The notes: generated by a model not told the origin, from the sequence alone. A stretch of DNA of 64,000 nt from Dermatobacter hominis (GCF_020715685.1 NZ_CP085840.1:4597061-4661060); one strand, 5' to 3'; positions 42,937 through 51,736 are shown, counted from the first letter of the stretch. Numbers and translations: made by a program.

Positions 42937-43599
42937 TCAGCCCTCGGACCAGGCGACGTCGAGCTCGCCGAACACCGAGGAGTTGCTCGTGTAGGCGCGG
43001 TTCGTCTCGTCGATGAACGCGTTGCGCTCGGCGTCGGACCACGGCGCCAGGTCGAGGCGCGTCCGGTACGCGTCCTTGTAGGCGTCCATGTCGTCGATGT
43101 CGAAGTCGTAGAAGGTGAGCGAGCCCTCGACGCCGTCGCCGTAGTGGCGCTCCAGGGTCCGCCGGATCATCTGGCCGCCGGAGAGGTCGCCCATGATCCG
43201 CGTGTAGTGCTGGGCGACGAAGCGCTCCGGGTGGCCGGCCGTCGCGGCGATGTTGCCGGCGTACGCGGCGGTCGCGTGCCGGACCTCGAAGCGGTCGGCC
43301 CAGCCGTCGCCGACGAGGCGGCGCAGGTCGGCCTCGATGCGGGGCACCCGGAGGAGCTCCGGGCCGAGGAACGGCCCGACGACCGGGTCGGTCCCCAGCA
43401 CGTCCCCGGTCCGCTCGAGCGAGCTGTAGATCGCGTGGTGCTGGACCATCAGGTCGGCCACCCCGTCGAGCGGCAGCTGGCCCCGCATCAGGCGGTGCAC
43501 GTAGCTCGACCGCTCGGCGTCGCGGTGCGCGCTCATGGTCGCCTCGCGGATGCGGGCGGAGAAGGGGGTGTCGACGTCGGTCGTCTCGGTGGTGCTCAT
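42937..43599 (-). CDS. hmuO: Haem oxygenase (biliverdin-producing)
   Basis: A 220-residue HmuO/HO-1-type enzyme that opens haem to biliverdin, CO and Fe2+. The proximal His lies in ATMSAHRDAERSSYVH and the distal helix carries GDLSGGQMIRRTLERHYG. The length (about 215-240) is typical. ATG 43599 is chosen because GCGAGGACACG precedes it. In-frame codons further upstream read a Cys-rich stretch (CTGAGCTCPDI) that could only be an extension from an ATG at 43698, which is less likely. It is the last gene of the haem-uptake cluster and probably liberates iron from imported haem. Confidence 0.94.
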   Translation of the reverse strand: MSTTETTDVDTPFSARIREATMSAHRDAERSSYVHRLMRGQLPLDGVADLMVQHHAIYSSLERTGDVLGTDPVVGPFLGPELLRVPRIEADLRRLVGDGWADRFEVRHATAAYAGNIAATAGHPERFVAQHYTRIMGDLSGGQMIRRTLERHYGDGVEGSLTFYDFDIDDMDAYKDAYRTRLDLAPWSDAERNAFIDETNRAYTSNSSVFGELDVAWSEG

Positions 43600-43751
43600 C
43601 GTGTCCTCGCTCGTGGCGTTCGTGGTGACGGTCCGGATGTCCGGGCAGGTGCAGCCGGCGCCCGTGCAGGCGGTCCGGTGCAGTCGTCGGGGGGTCATGG
43701 CCGTGGTCGGGTCATGTCGTCGGGTGCCGCTCCTGCGGGATCGGGACGGGC

Positions 43752-43785
43752 CGTCCGTGCCGGCCATGGCCTGCCGGCACGGACG
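43752..43785 (-). terminator. Hairpin between HtaA-like gene and hmuO
   Basis: Arms 43752-43764 (CGTCCGTGCCGGC) and 43773-43785 form a perfect 13-bp stem with an 8-nt loop, 41 bp after the stop of the HtaA-like gene. It may limit read-through into hmuO. Confidence 0.65.
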
Positions 43786-43826
43786 ACGGCGCCGCGACCG
43801 TCGTGCCCCCTCGGGGAAGGAAGGGG

Positions 43827-44744
43827 TCAGGGGTTCAGGGTGTAGCCCACCGTGACGGGGTCCTGGGGCTTGTTGGCGTCGACGCTGCCGCCGCTCGAGT
43901 ACCAGTAGGAGCCCGTGCCGGTCGTGCCGTGGAAGTTCACGAACGACTGCGGCCAGGAGCCGCCGTTGGCGCCGCCGACCTGCGGGGCCTGGCCCGCCGG
44001 CGGCGTGATGACCGTGCCGAGGTACTTCGTGGCGCTCGTCCAGCCCGTGCTGGCGTTGCCGCCGGCGTACACGTTCGCGAACTCGGCCAGCACGATGTTC
44101 GGGGTGTCGGGGACCGTGACCTTGATCGTCGGGTCGTCCATGTCGGACGCGACGCCGCCGACCGTGGCGGTGATGCGGGCGGCGCCGCCCGGGTCGACCG
44201 TGAGCTTCGGGTTGATGATCCAGAACGGCGTGTAGATGCCGTAGAAGTTCACGGTGAACGTGCCGGTCCACTGGATCGTCGCCGCGCCGGTGGCGGTGTT
44301 CACCGTGCCGGTGCCGTTCGTGTAGCGGATCTTCTGTCCGAGGAAGAACGCGTTGGTGGCCGTCACCGTGTTGCCGGCGCCGTCCTTGTTCTTGTTGGTC
44401 CAGTTGACCGCCGTCTCGCTGCCGATCGGCACGTAGCTGCCGGCCGCGTTCTTCTTGAGCACGGTGGCGTTGCCGTTGGTCGCCACGTAGGTGGCCTGGG
44501 TGCTGTCGGACTTGCCGGCGGACCAGTAGTTGACCTGGCCCGGCGCGAAGGCGGCGTTGTTCGCCTCCTTCGAGATCGTCCACTCGAACGTGGCGTCGCT
44601 CACGGTCTTCGTGGTGCCCGCGGGTGGCGCGGTCGTGGGCGTCGGCGTCGAGGGCTCGGGGGCGCAGGCGGCGACGGCGAAGGCGGCGACGGCCAGCAGG
44701 CCGGCTGCCATCGTGCGTCGGGTGACGGTTCCTGGTGCTCTCAT
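43827..44744 (-). CDS. HtaA-domain haem-binding lipoprotein
   Basis: A 305-residue precursor: lipoprotein signal with FAVAAC lipobox (Cys near residue 27), Thr/Pro linker, then a single ~250-residue HtaA-type domain. Landmarks are DATFEWTISKEANNAAF, GAATIQWTGTFTVNFYGIYT and SYWYSSGGSVDANKP. HtaA domains of Corynebacterium bind haem at the cell surface and hand it to HmuT. The ATG at 44744 gives a complete signal peptide. It is the third gene after the IdeR-box promoter at 47.8 kb, following the larger HtaA protein by 56 bp. Confidence 0.88.
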   Translation of the reverse strand: MRAPGTVTRRTMAAGLLAVAAFAVAACAPEPSTPTPTTAPPAGTTKTVSDATFEWTISKEANNAAFAPGQVNYWSAGKSDSTQATYVATNGNATVLKKNAAGSYVPIGSETAVNWTNKNKDGAGNTVTATNAFFLGQKIRYTNGTGTVNTATGAATIQWTGTFTVNFYGIYTPFWIINPKLTVDPGGAARITATVGGVASDMDDPTIKVTVPDTPNIVLAEFANVYAGGNASTGWTSATKYLGTVITPPAGQAPQVGGANGGSWPQSFVNFHGTTGTGSYWYSSGGSVDANKPQDPVTVGYTLNP

Positions 44745-44800
44745 CGGTTGGTGGTGCTCCTGTGGTCGGGGTGCCGGCGCGGTGCGGGCACCTGTGGAGT

Positions 44801-46666
44801 TCAGGCCGCCGTCCGGCGGTGTCGTCGCCAGGCCCAGAGCGCGGCGACCGCGCCGGCGGCGAGCAGCGCGAGCCCGGTGAGCTGCTGCCAGGGCCAGACG
44901 GTGGACGACGTGCGGGCGGTGATCGTGGCGGCGGCGAGGTCGAGGTCGGGGTCGGCCGGGACGTAGGGCTCGACCCGCACGACGGTCTCGGTGCCGAACC
45001 CGGGCCACACCCCGTCGACCACCTGGGTCAGCGTCCGGGTCCGGCCGGGGGCGAGGGGCGCCATGTCCTCGGCGGCGGCGGCCGGGTCGGGTCCGAACGA
45101 GGTCGACACCGCGGCGGTGCGGCGCGCCGCGACCGTGACGTCGCCGGTGTTCTCGACCGTGTAGGTGATGCGCACGCGGCCCGGCGCCGCAGGGTTCCAG
45201 CTCGCCTGGTAGGCCGCCGACATCGCCGTGTACCGGAGCGAGGCGTCGACCTGGCGGACCGTGCGCTCCGCCGGCTCCGGCGCCGTGGCGGTCGGCGCCG
45301 GCGGGGCCTCGACGGCCGTGCCGTCGACCGCGGCGAGCGCCCCGTTGTCGCCGGTCGCCGGCAGGGCGTCGTAGGACGACGAGGAGGACCTCGAGCTCGA
45401 TCGGCCCGACGACGGGCGCGTGCTCGACCGGGCGGTGCCCCCGGCGCTGGCGCCGCCGTCGGCGACCGCGGTCCCGGCGACCTGCGAGGGGAGCGGCAGG
45501 GGCGTCGCGTCGACGGGCGGCGGCGTGGTCGTGGGCGCGACGGTCGTGCTGGTCGTCGTCGGGGCTGTGGTCGTGGGCGTGATCGTCGTGCTGGTGGTCG
45601 CGGGCGCGGTCGTGCTGGTCGTCGTCGGCGCGGTCGTGCTGGTCGTGGTCGGCGCGGTCGTCGTGCTCGTCGCACCCGGGATCGTCGTCGTGGTCGAACC
45701 CGGCAGGGTGCTCGTGCTCGGCGCCGTCGTGGTGGTCGGTGCCGTCGTGGTGGTCGGTGCCGTCGTGGTGGTCGGTGCCGTGGTGGTGGTCGTCGTCGAC
45801 GGGGCCACCAGGGGTCCGAGCGCGACCGTCACCGGGGCCGGCGGCTTGCGGACGTCGGCGCCGCCGCCGGTCGAGTACCAGTAGCCCTGGGTCCCGGTCC
45901 GCACCATGGCGTCGACCATCTCGGTCGGCCACGAGCCCCACGCCGCGGTGTTGCGCACCTGCGGTGCCTCGGTCGACTCGTAGGCGACGCCTGCGTAGCG
46001 GGGGGTGGCGGTGAAGCCCGACGTGCCGGCGACGGCCAGGCCGGTGAACCGGGCGATGACGACCTCGGCGATCGGCGGGATCTGCTGGCGCACATCGGGA
46101 TCGTCCAGGCTCGACGCGAAGCCGGCGAGCGTCGCCCTGAGGGTGCCGGTGCCGCCGGCGTCGACGACCAGCCGGGGGTCCGTGAACCACAGCGGGACGA
46201 GCTCGTCGTAGAGGTTGGCGCTGAACGAGCCCGTCCACTGGACCGTGGTGGCGCCGGTCGCGGGGTCGTGGGTCCCGTCGCCGCCGGTGAGGCGGATGCG
46301 CAGCCCGAGCCGGGCCGTCCCGCCGGGCGTGACCTTGACCCCGCTGGCGTCGCTGCAGCGGCCGGCCCAGTCCGAGATCGTGGCGTAGGTGCCGGCAGCG
46401 GTCCGCTTCTGCACGGTGACGTCGCCGTCGACGCCCTTGTACCGGGCCTGCGACCCGTCGGTGGTCCCCGCGCTCAGGTGGTTGCAGGAGCCGTCGAACG
46501 CGCCGGTGTTGAGCTCTTCGTTGAACGACCACTCGAGCGTCGCCGCCTGCACGGTCGACGGCTCGGCCGCCCCTGCGCCCAGCGAGAGCACCACGCCCCC
46601 GGCGACGAGCAGCGTCGCGACCGACGCCAGCAGCGGCGCGCGCAGTCGCCCCCCGACGCGCAGCAC
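44801..46666 (-). CDS. Large HtaA-domain surface haem protein with Thr-rich linker and C-terminal anchor
   Basis: A 621-residue precursor. A signal helix lies at residues 8-30. An HtaA-type domain follows (~38-275; AATLEWSFNEELNTGAF, VQWTGSFSANLYDELVPLW and TQGYWYSTGG). A ~120-residue Thr/Pro linker contains repeated TTTTAP units. A beta-rich domain follows (TAMSAAYQASWNPAAPGRVR, TYTVENTGDVTVAARR), then a transmembrane helix with basic tail (LTGLALLAAGAVAALWAWRR). The HtaA domain probably binds haem and the linker spans the wall. GTG 46666 directly abuts the upstream stop codon. Confidence 0.88.
   Translation of the reverse strand: MLRVGGRLRAPLLASVATLLVAGGVVLSLGAGAAEPSTVQAATLEWSFNEELNTGAFDGSCNHLSAGTTDGSQARYKGVDGDVTVQKRTAAGTYATISDWAGRCSDASGVKVTPGGTARLGLRIRLTGGDGTHDPATGATTVQWTGSFSANLYDELVPLWFTDPRLVVDAGGTGTLRATLAGFASSLDDPDVRQQIPPIAEVVIARFTGLAVAGTSGFTATPRYAGVAYESTEAPQVRNTAAWGSWPTEMVDAMVRTGTQGYWYSTGGGADVRKPPAPVTVALGPLVAPSTTTTTTAPTTTTAPTTTTAPTTTTAPSTSTLPGSTTTTIPGATSTTTAPTTTSTTAPTTTSTTAPATTSTTITPTTTAPTTTSTTVAPTTTPPPVDATPLPLPSQVAGTAVADGGASAGGTARSSTRPSSGRSSSRSSSSSYDALPATGDNGALAAVDGTAVEAPPAPTATAPEPAERTVRQVDASLRYTAMSAAYQASWNPAAPGRVRITYTVENTGDVTVAARRTAAVSTSFGPDPAAAAEDMAPLAPGRTRTLTQVVDGVWPGFGTETVVRVEPYVPADPDLDLAAATITARTSSTVWPWQQLTGLALLAAGAVAALWAWRRHRRTAA
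45723..45776. repeat. 18-bp in-frame tandem repeats in the Thr-rich linker
   Basis: Three identical 18-bp units (GCCGTCGTGGTGGTCGGT) at 45723-45740, 45741-45758 and 45759-45776 encode Thr/Ala/Pro on the minus strand. Similar imperfect 24-27-bp repeats lie at about 45600-45675. Copy number could vary without changing the frame. Confidence 0.8.
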
Positions 46667-47785
46667 TCAGGGCCCCTCGGGCGCGGCCGCCCGGCGCCGG
46701 CGCACGAACCAGCCCGCCACCGTGGCGCCGGCGACGACGAGCACGAGCGCGACGAGCCCGATGGCGAGCCCGCCGGCGCCGCCGCCCCCGCCGTCGAAGT
46801 CCTGCACGCCCGCCGCCTCGCCGGCGACGACCTCCCGGTCCTCCGATGCGCTCTCGACGGAGGCCTCGCTGGTTGACGTCTCGGGCGCCGTGGTCTCGGT
46901 CGGCGCCACGGTCGTCGTGGTGTCGCCGGTGTCGCCCGCCGGCGCGGTGGTGGCGCTGCCCGACGAGCCGGCCGGGGCCGTGGCGCCGCCGGCCGCCGTG
47001 GCCCCTGTCCCACCCGCGGGGGCGCGGCCGCCGCTCGAGCCTGCCGGCGGCGCGGCCGTCACCCCACCCGGCGCGACGGTCGGGGGCGGGCCCTCGTCGC
47101 GGAAGGTGATCGGCGTGAACACCTCGTTCGTGCGGCTGGCCTTGCCGTGGGCGCCGATGCTGAAGATGCCGCACTGCACCGCCCGGCAATCGACCGTGTT
47201 GGTCGCACCGGTGCTGATGTCTTTCCACGAGTACAGGGCGCCCCGGACGTTGATCGTCGTCGACCAGTTCCCCGCAGCGTCCATGTGGAACGGCGTCTCG
47301 GTGCCGGACATGCCGCCGTTCGTGAAGCTCACCAGGCGCACGACGCCCGAGCCGTCGTCCCGGGTGTCGCCACCGCCGCCCTCGCCCGGGTAGGAGTAGG
47401 ACACGCCGTACTGGCCGGCGGCCGACGTGCTGGAGCGCCAGCTCGGACCCCACTGGCCGCCCGGGGCGACCCACCCGAAGAAGACGTAGATCCCACCGAA
47501 CACGTTGCTGCCGCACGCGTGCGGGGGCACGAGGTAGTCGGTCGCGGTGACCGTGACGGTCGAGGTGGCCGAGGCGGACAGCGAGCCGGGCGTGACCGTG
47601 AGCGTCGGCGTCGCGTCGGTGTTGCCGCACGTGGTCTGTGCCGCGGCGACGGGTGCACCGGCGGCGCCACCGATCGCGAGCGCGCCGAGCAGGAGGGACG
47701 CTGCGGCGAGCAGGCCGACGGCGCGCCCGCCGGCCGAGGTCGAGCGACGGGCGGTCGGGGTGGGGGAGGTGGTCCGCGTCGGCAT
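46667..47785 (-). CDS. Membrane-anchored surface protein, first gene of haem operon
   Basis: A 372-residue precursor with signal peptide (LLAAASLLLGALAIGG), an Ig-like domain of about 190 residues and a Thr/Ala/Gly linker. A C-terminal TM helix with RRRR tail follows (AIGLVALVLVVAGATVAGWF). The domain contains GGIYVFFGWVAPGGQWGPSW and a Cys pair (VDCRAVQCGIFSIGAHG). A lipoprotein at 51176-51736 has the same pattern (GVYVVFACV...P...G, then PITF), suggesting paralogues. Cofactor binding is unproven. ATG 47785 lies 8 nt after TAATCT. The first position under the IdeR box suggests a haem-capture role. Confidence 0.8.
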   Translation of the reverse strand: MPTRTTSPTPTARRSTSAGGRAVGLLAAASLLLGALAIGGAAGAPVAAAQTTCGNTDATPTLTVTPGSLSASATSTVTVTATDYLVPPHACGSNVFGGIYVFFGWVAPGGQWGPSWRSSTSAAGQYGVSYSYPGEGGGGDTRDDGSGVVRLVSFTNGGMSGTETPFHMDAAGNWSTTINVRGALYSWKDISTGATNTVDCRAVQCGIFSIGAHGKASRTNEVFTPITFRDEGPPPTVAPGGVTAAPPAGSSGGRAPAGGTGATAAGGATAPAGSSGSATTAPAGDTGDTTTTVAPTETTAPETSTSEASVESASEDREVVAGEAAGVQDFDGGGGGAGGLAIGLVALVLVVAGATVAGWFVRRRRAAAPEGP

Positions 47786-47793
47786 CGGCCGCG

Positions 47794-47815
47794 AGATTAG
47801 GCAACCCTAACCTCA
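47794..47815 (-). promoter_or_regulatory. IdeR/DtxR box over leaderless promoter of haem surface operon
   Basis: TTAGGCAACCCTAACCTCA (47797-47815) matches the IdeR/DtxR consensus TTAGGTTAGGCTAACCTAA at 14/19 positions. On the minus strand TAATCT (complement of 47794-47799) lies 8 nt before the ATG at 47785 and overlaps the box, so iron-loaded regulator would block the promoter. Confidence 0.78.
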
Positions 47816-47895
47816 TGCGCTAGCTGACCCCGCGATCTATCGATCAGTCAGCATCTCACCGTGGCTTCGGAGGCCCGCACCACGGCGTCAGCCGC

Positions 47896-48750
47896 TCAGC
47901 CCGAGGTGCTGCGGGTCCGGTCGGGGAGCACGAGCAGCTCGCCGGTACGAGGGTGGTGGAGCACCTCGATGGGGTGCTCGTAGACGTCGGTCAGGAGCTC
48001 GGCGGTGAGCATGTCGGCCGGGCGGCCGTTCGCCCGCACGGCCCCGTCGGCCAGCACGACGACGCGGTCGGCGTACGCGGCCGCCAGACCGAGGTCGTGC
48101 ATGACGACCACCACCGTCCCACCGGCCCGGGCCAGGTCGCGGGCGAGGTCGAGCACCTGCTCCTGGTGGCGCACGTCGAGCGCGGCGGTGGGCTCGTCGA
48201 GCAGCAGCACTCGCGCGTCCTGTGCGACGACCCGGGCCATGCCGGCCCGTGCCCGCTCGCCACCGGAGAGCGACGGGAAGGTCCGGTCTGCGAGGTGCAG
48301 GACGTCGGTCGCCCGCATCGCCTCGGCCACCCGCCGCTCGTCGTCGTCCTCGGCCTCGTGGCCGGCCCACGGGCTGCGACCCATCTCGACCGTCTGGCGG
48401 ACGGTGAACGGGAACGTCATCGTGAGCTGCTGGAGCAGCACGGCACGGCGCATGGCCAGCTCGACGTGGGTCCACGAGCGGACGTCGGCACCGTCGAGCT
48501 CGACGCTCCCGCGGTCGGGACGTGCGTCGCCCGACAGCACCGAGAGCAGCGTCGACTTCCCGGCGCCGTTCGGTCCGACGAGGGCGAGCAGCTCACCGTC
48601 GTGGACGTCCACGTCGACGTCGCGCAGGATCGGCGCCCCACCCAGCGCGAGCGACACCCCGCGCACTCGCAGCGACACGCCGTCGGGCGGGGGAGGGCCG
48701 GGCAGGCGCACCGCCCGGCGCATGCCGCGCGCCGCCGTGGCCAGGCTCAC
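47896..48750 (-). CDS. hmuV: Haem ABC transporter ATPase HmuV
   Basis: A 284-residue ATPase with Walker A (GPNGAGKSTLLSVLSG), Q-loop, signature SLSGGERARAGMARV, Walker B (VLLLDEPTAALDV) and switch His (VVVMHDLGLAAAYADRV). The HmuV-specific stretch FPFTVRQTVEMGRSPW supports a haem/siderophore type. It energises the HmuU permease. It starts at GTG 48750, 19 bp after the end of hmuU, as the last gene of hmuTUV. A 110-bp gap with the IdeR box separates it from the surface operon. Confidence 0.94.
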   Translation of the reverse strand: MSLATAARGMRRAVRLPGPPPPDGVSLRVRGVSLALGGAPILRDVDVDVHDGELLALVGPNGAGKSTLLSVLSGDARPDRGSVELDGADVRSWTHVELAMRRAVLLQQLTMTFPFTVRQTVEMGRSPWAGHEAEDDDERRVAEAMRATDVLHLADRTFPSLSGGERARAGMARVVAQDARVLLLDEPTAALDVRHQEQVLDLARDLARAGGTVVVVMHDLGLAAAYADRVVVLADGAVRANGRPADMLTAELLTDVYEHPIEVLHHPRTGELLVLPDRTRSTSG

Positions 48751-48769
48751 CGAGCGCTCCCGCCCACCG

Positions 48770-49921
48770 TCAGCCCCACCCGCCGGACGTGGCCCGCGTG
48801 CGGTAGAGCATCCAGAAGAAGAACGGGCCCCCGACCAGTGCGGTCAGCATGCCGATGGGCAGGTCGGCGTAGTCGACCGCCGTCCGGGCGACCAGGTCGG
48901 CGACGACCACCACGACGGCGCCGCCGAGCACGCTCGCCGGCAGCAGCGTCCGGTGCGACGGTCCGATGATCATGCGCACCAGGTGCGGGACGATCAGGCC
49001 GATGAAGGCGATGATGCCGACGAACGCGACGCCTGCGGCCACGAGCATCGAGACGAGCACGATCGAGATCAGCCGGAGGCGCTCGACGTTGACGCCCACG
49101 TGCCGCGCCGAGCGCTCGCCGAGCGCGAGGAGGTCGAGCTTCCGTGCGATCAGCATCACGCCGACGAGCCCGATCAGCACGATCGGGCCGACGATGCGGA
49201 CGGCCTCCCACCTCGAGCCGTTGAAGCTGCCGAGCTGCCAGAAGACGATCTGCTCCCGTGCCTGCGTGTCGCCGAGGAACACGAGGTAGGCGATGATCGC
49301 CGAGGTGACGGCGTTGACCGCGATGCCCATGAGCACCAGCGTCACGACCTCGGTCCTGCCGCCGCTCCGCGCCATGGCGTAGATGAGGAGCGTCGTGAGG
49401 AGGCCGGTGGCGAACGCGACGGCGGCGATCGTGTAGCCGCCGAAGAACGACCAGCCGAACACGATGACCGCGCAGGCGCCCACCGCAGCGCCCCCGGAGA
49501 CGCCGATCACGCTCGGCTCGGCGAGCGGGTTGCCGAACACGGCCTGCAGGACGGCGCCGGCCCCGCCGAGCGCGGCGCCGACGATCGCCGCGAGCACGAC
49601 GCGCGGGAACCGCACGTTCCAGAGCGCCGAGTCGCCCCGCGGGTGCGATGGCATCGGCCCGATGTCGAGCCCGATCCTGTGGAAGATCGAGCCGAGCACC
49701 TCCGAGGGCGCGACCTGCAGCTGGCCGACCCCGGCGGCGACGACGCCCGCCACCACCAGCGCGACCCCCAGCCCGCCGATCAGCAACGTCGCCCGGGACC
49801 GACGCACCCTCGGCAGCGCCGCCGCCGGGCCCGACGTGCCGGGCCGGAGGTCGATCACCCCACCGGGGCCGTCGGGCGGGTCCTGCTCCGACGTCGGCGC
49901 CGACCCGGTGGTGGCGCTCAC
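48770..49921 (-). CDS. hmuU: Haem ABC transporter permease HmuU (FecCD family)
   Basis: A 383-residue FecCD-type permease with about ten helices. Landmarks are LWNVRFPRVVLAAIVGAALG, GNPLAEPSVIGVSGGAAVG, IAFIGLIVPHLVRMIIG and PIGMLTALVGGPFFFWMLYR. The first 45 residues are a cytoplasmic low-complexity leader (Pro/Asp/Gly-rich). GTG 49921 overlaps the hmuT stop by four nt, indicating translational coupling. It moves haem across the membrane using HmuV, with HmuT delivering the substrate. Confidence 0.95.
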   Translation of the reverse strand: MSATTGSAPTSEQDPPDGPGGVIDLRPGTSGPAAALPRVRRSRATLLIGGLGVALVVAGVVAAGVGQLQVAPSEVLGSIFHRIGLDIGPMPSHPRGDSALWNVRFPRVVLAAIVGAALGGAGAVLQAVFGNPLAEPSVIGVSGGAAVGACAVIVFGWSFFGGYTIAAVAFATGLLTTLLIYAMARSGGRTEVVTLVLMGIAVNAVTSAIIAYLVFLGDTQAREQIVFWQLGSFNGSRWEAVRIVGPIVLIGLVGVMLIARKLDLLALGERSARHVGVNVERLRLISIVLVSMLVAAGVAFVGIIAFIGLIVPHLVRMIIGPSHRTLLPASVLGGAVVVVVADLVARTAVDYADLPIGMLTALVGGPFFFWMLYRTRATSGGWG

Positions 49922-51018
49922 GAGGACGGCGCCCCGGCGCCCGACAGCACGCCGTCGTCGCCGTAGATCGCCGCGCCGAGCGCACGCAGCGTGGACGGGA
50001 ACTGCGGTCCGAAGCTCAGGATCTCGTAGTCGCTCATGTCGACCACGCAGCCGTCGACGCCCGCCCCCGTGTCGGCGACGCCGGGCACCTCGAGCAGCCC
50101 GTCGACGCCGCCGACGGACTCGAGGCCGTGGGTCATCATCAGGTAGAGGTCCGGCGACGACTTCACCAGCCCCTCGGCGTTGAGCGGCTTCGAGCCCTCG
50201 AGCCCGACCTCCTCCGCGACGTCGACCCCGCCGAGCGCGTCGATCAGGTCGTCGGCGCCGGAGCCCTCGCCGAACCAGTAGTAGACGCCGGCGTTGCCGC
50301 GCATGTAGAGGAACACCATCCGCAGGTCGGGCCGGCCCTCGGCTATCGCCGCGACCTCGTCCTCGGCCTTCGCCACGTCCGCAGCCACCGAGGAGGCGAG
50401 CTGCTCGCCCTGCTCGGGCACGCCGAGCACCTCGGCCACGCGGCGGATCTGGTCGCCGATGACCGAGCGGTTGCGGGTGCTGTCGAGGATGACGACCGGG
50501 ATGCCGGCCTCCTCGAGCTGCAGCTGCACCTCGAGCGGCCCGATCGAGTAGTCGGTCAGGATCACCGACGGGTCCAGGTCGAGGATCGCCTCGGCGTTGA
50601 GCTCGTGGCCGTTGTGGGTCACGACGGGCAGGTCGGCGAGCTCCGGCACCCCGGTCGACACGTCCCGACCCACGAGACGGTCGCCCAGCCCGAGGGCGTA
50701 GACCGTGGTGGCCAGCGTGCCGTACGTGTCGAGGGCGAGGATGCGGGACGCGTCGTCGACCGTGACCTGCTCGCCGGTGAAGTCGGTGACCGTCGTCGGC
50801 AGGGACGGCGCCGGATCGTCCGCGATCGGTGCCACCCAGCCCTCGGAGGTGGCGTGTCGTGGACCCGCGCAGGCCACCTCGCCCTGGCCGCCGCCGCTGC
50901 CACCCCCGTCGACCGTGCCGCCGCCCCCGGTGCCGCACGCCGCCGCCACCAGCACGAGCGCCGCCGCGACGCCGGCGAGGCGACGGGTGCGACGATGGGG
51001 AGACGTCGATGTGATCAC
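49918..51018 (-). CDS. hmuT: Haem-binding lipoprotein HmuT
   Basis: A 366-residue type III periplasmic-binding lipoprotein. The lipobox is VAAAC (near residue 26). A Gly-rich linker follows, then two alpha/beta lobes with RILALDTYGTLATTVYALG, DPSVILTDYSIGPLEVQLQL and MVFLYMRGNAGVYYWFGEGS. The last is the HmuT/haem-type signature. GTG 51018 is the best start; no in-frame ATG lies closer. It is the first gene of hmuTUV. An IdeR-like box lies about 90-105 nt upstream and is shared with the divergent lipoprotein gene. Confidence 0.92.
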   Translation of the reverse strand: MITSTSPHRRTRRLAGVAAALVLVAAACGTGGGGTVDGGGSGGGQGEVACAGPRHATSEGWVAPIADDPAPSLPTTVTDFTGEQVTVDDASRILALDTYGTLATTVYALGLGDRLVGRDVSTGVPELADLPVVTHNGHELNAEAILDLDPSVILTDYSIGPLEVQLQLEEAGIPVVILDSTRNRSVIGDQIRRVAEVLGVPEQGEQLASSVAADVAKAEDEVAAIAEGRPDLRMVFLYMRGNAGVYYWFGEGSGADDLIDALGGVDVAEEVGLEGSKPLNAEGLVKSSPDLYLMMTHGLESVGGVDGLLEVPGVADTGAGVDGCVVDMSDYEILSFGPQFPSTLRALGAAIYGDDGVLSGAGAPSS

Positions 51019-51104
51019 CGAGAGATCATCGGATCTTCGGCCACCCTTTGACAAGTCGGAGAGGCCTCCTGTCCCAATGAGCCCACCCCACTTGTGAAGA
51101 AATG

Positions 51105-51123
51105 TTCGGCACACCTAACCTCG
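51105..51123. promoter_or_regulatory. Weaker IdeR/DtxR-like box between hmuT and divergent lipoprotein
   Basis: TTCGGCACACCTAACCTCG (51105-51123) keeps one half-site, CCTAACCT, intact and matches the IdeR consensus at 11/19 positions. It sits between two divergent genes of the haem cluster, consistent with iron control of both. Confidence 0.6.
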
Positions 51124-51175
51124 CGCCGGTCCGCCTGAGGAACGGCGGGCGACACGCGATGCAGGAGGCAGCCGC

Positions 51176-51736
51176 ATGACCACGTCCACGTCCTCGACCC
51201 GCCGGTTCCGGCGCCCGGCCCTCGGACCGGTCGTCCTCGCCGCACTGGCGATCGCCGCCGCGGCGTGCGTGCCGCCGCCGGTCGATCCGGGCCCCACCAC
51301 CGGGGCGACCCTGACGACCGGGGACGCGACGACCGACGTCGCCCCCGGCTCCGTGATCACGGTGGTCGGTGAGGGCTACAACCCCGCCGCCAACATCGGC
51401 ACCCGCCCGCCGCTGTGGAACCAGCCCGCCGGCGTCTACGTCGTGTTCGCCTGCGTGACCGACCCGTGGAAGCCCTCGCAGGGCGGCGTCGGCGCCAACC
51501 GGCAGATCATCCAGCAGTTCTGGGCCGTGCCGGGCCAGGAGCAGTTCAACACGATCGGCGGCGCAGGCGCCGGGGCGATCCTGATGGACGCCGAGGGCGG
51601 CTTCAGCGTCGACATCACCCTGACGCAGGCGACGTGCGCCGGTCGCTACGCGGTGATCACCTACCCGGGCAGCGGCGCCGTCGCGAACCCCGGCGAGGAG
51701 CTCGAGATCCCGATCACCTTCGCCACGCCGGTCTGA
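51176..51736 (+). CDS. Secreted lipoprotein of haem locus
   Basis: A 186-residue precursor. The lipobox IAAAAC gives Cys near residue 27. An Ig-like domain follows, with GATLTTGDATTDVAPGSVIT, AGVYVVFACVTDPWKPSQGG and a closing EELEIPITF. The pattern resembles the N-terminal domain of the surface protein at 46667-47785, so they are probably paralogues. The ATG at 51176 has an AGGAGG ribosome-binding site. It is divergent from hmuT with an IdeR-like box between them. A role in haem capture is inferred from context only. Confidence 0.78.
   Translation: MTTSTSSTRRFRRPALGPVVLAALAIAAAACVPPPVDPGPTTGATLTTGDATTDVAPGSVITVVGEGYNPAANIGTRPPLWNQPAGVYVVFACVTDPWKPSQGGVGANRQIIQQFWAVPGQEQFNTIGGAGAGAILMDAEGGFSVDITLTQATCAGRYAVITYPGSGAVANPGEELEIPITFATPV

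Noticed and set aside
43600..43698. Cys-rich N-terminal extension of haem oxygenase
   Set aside because: The extra residues are not part of known haem oxygenases, and the ATG at 43599 has a ribosome-binding site.
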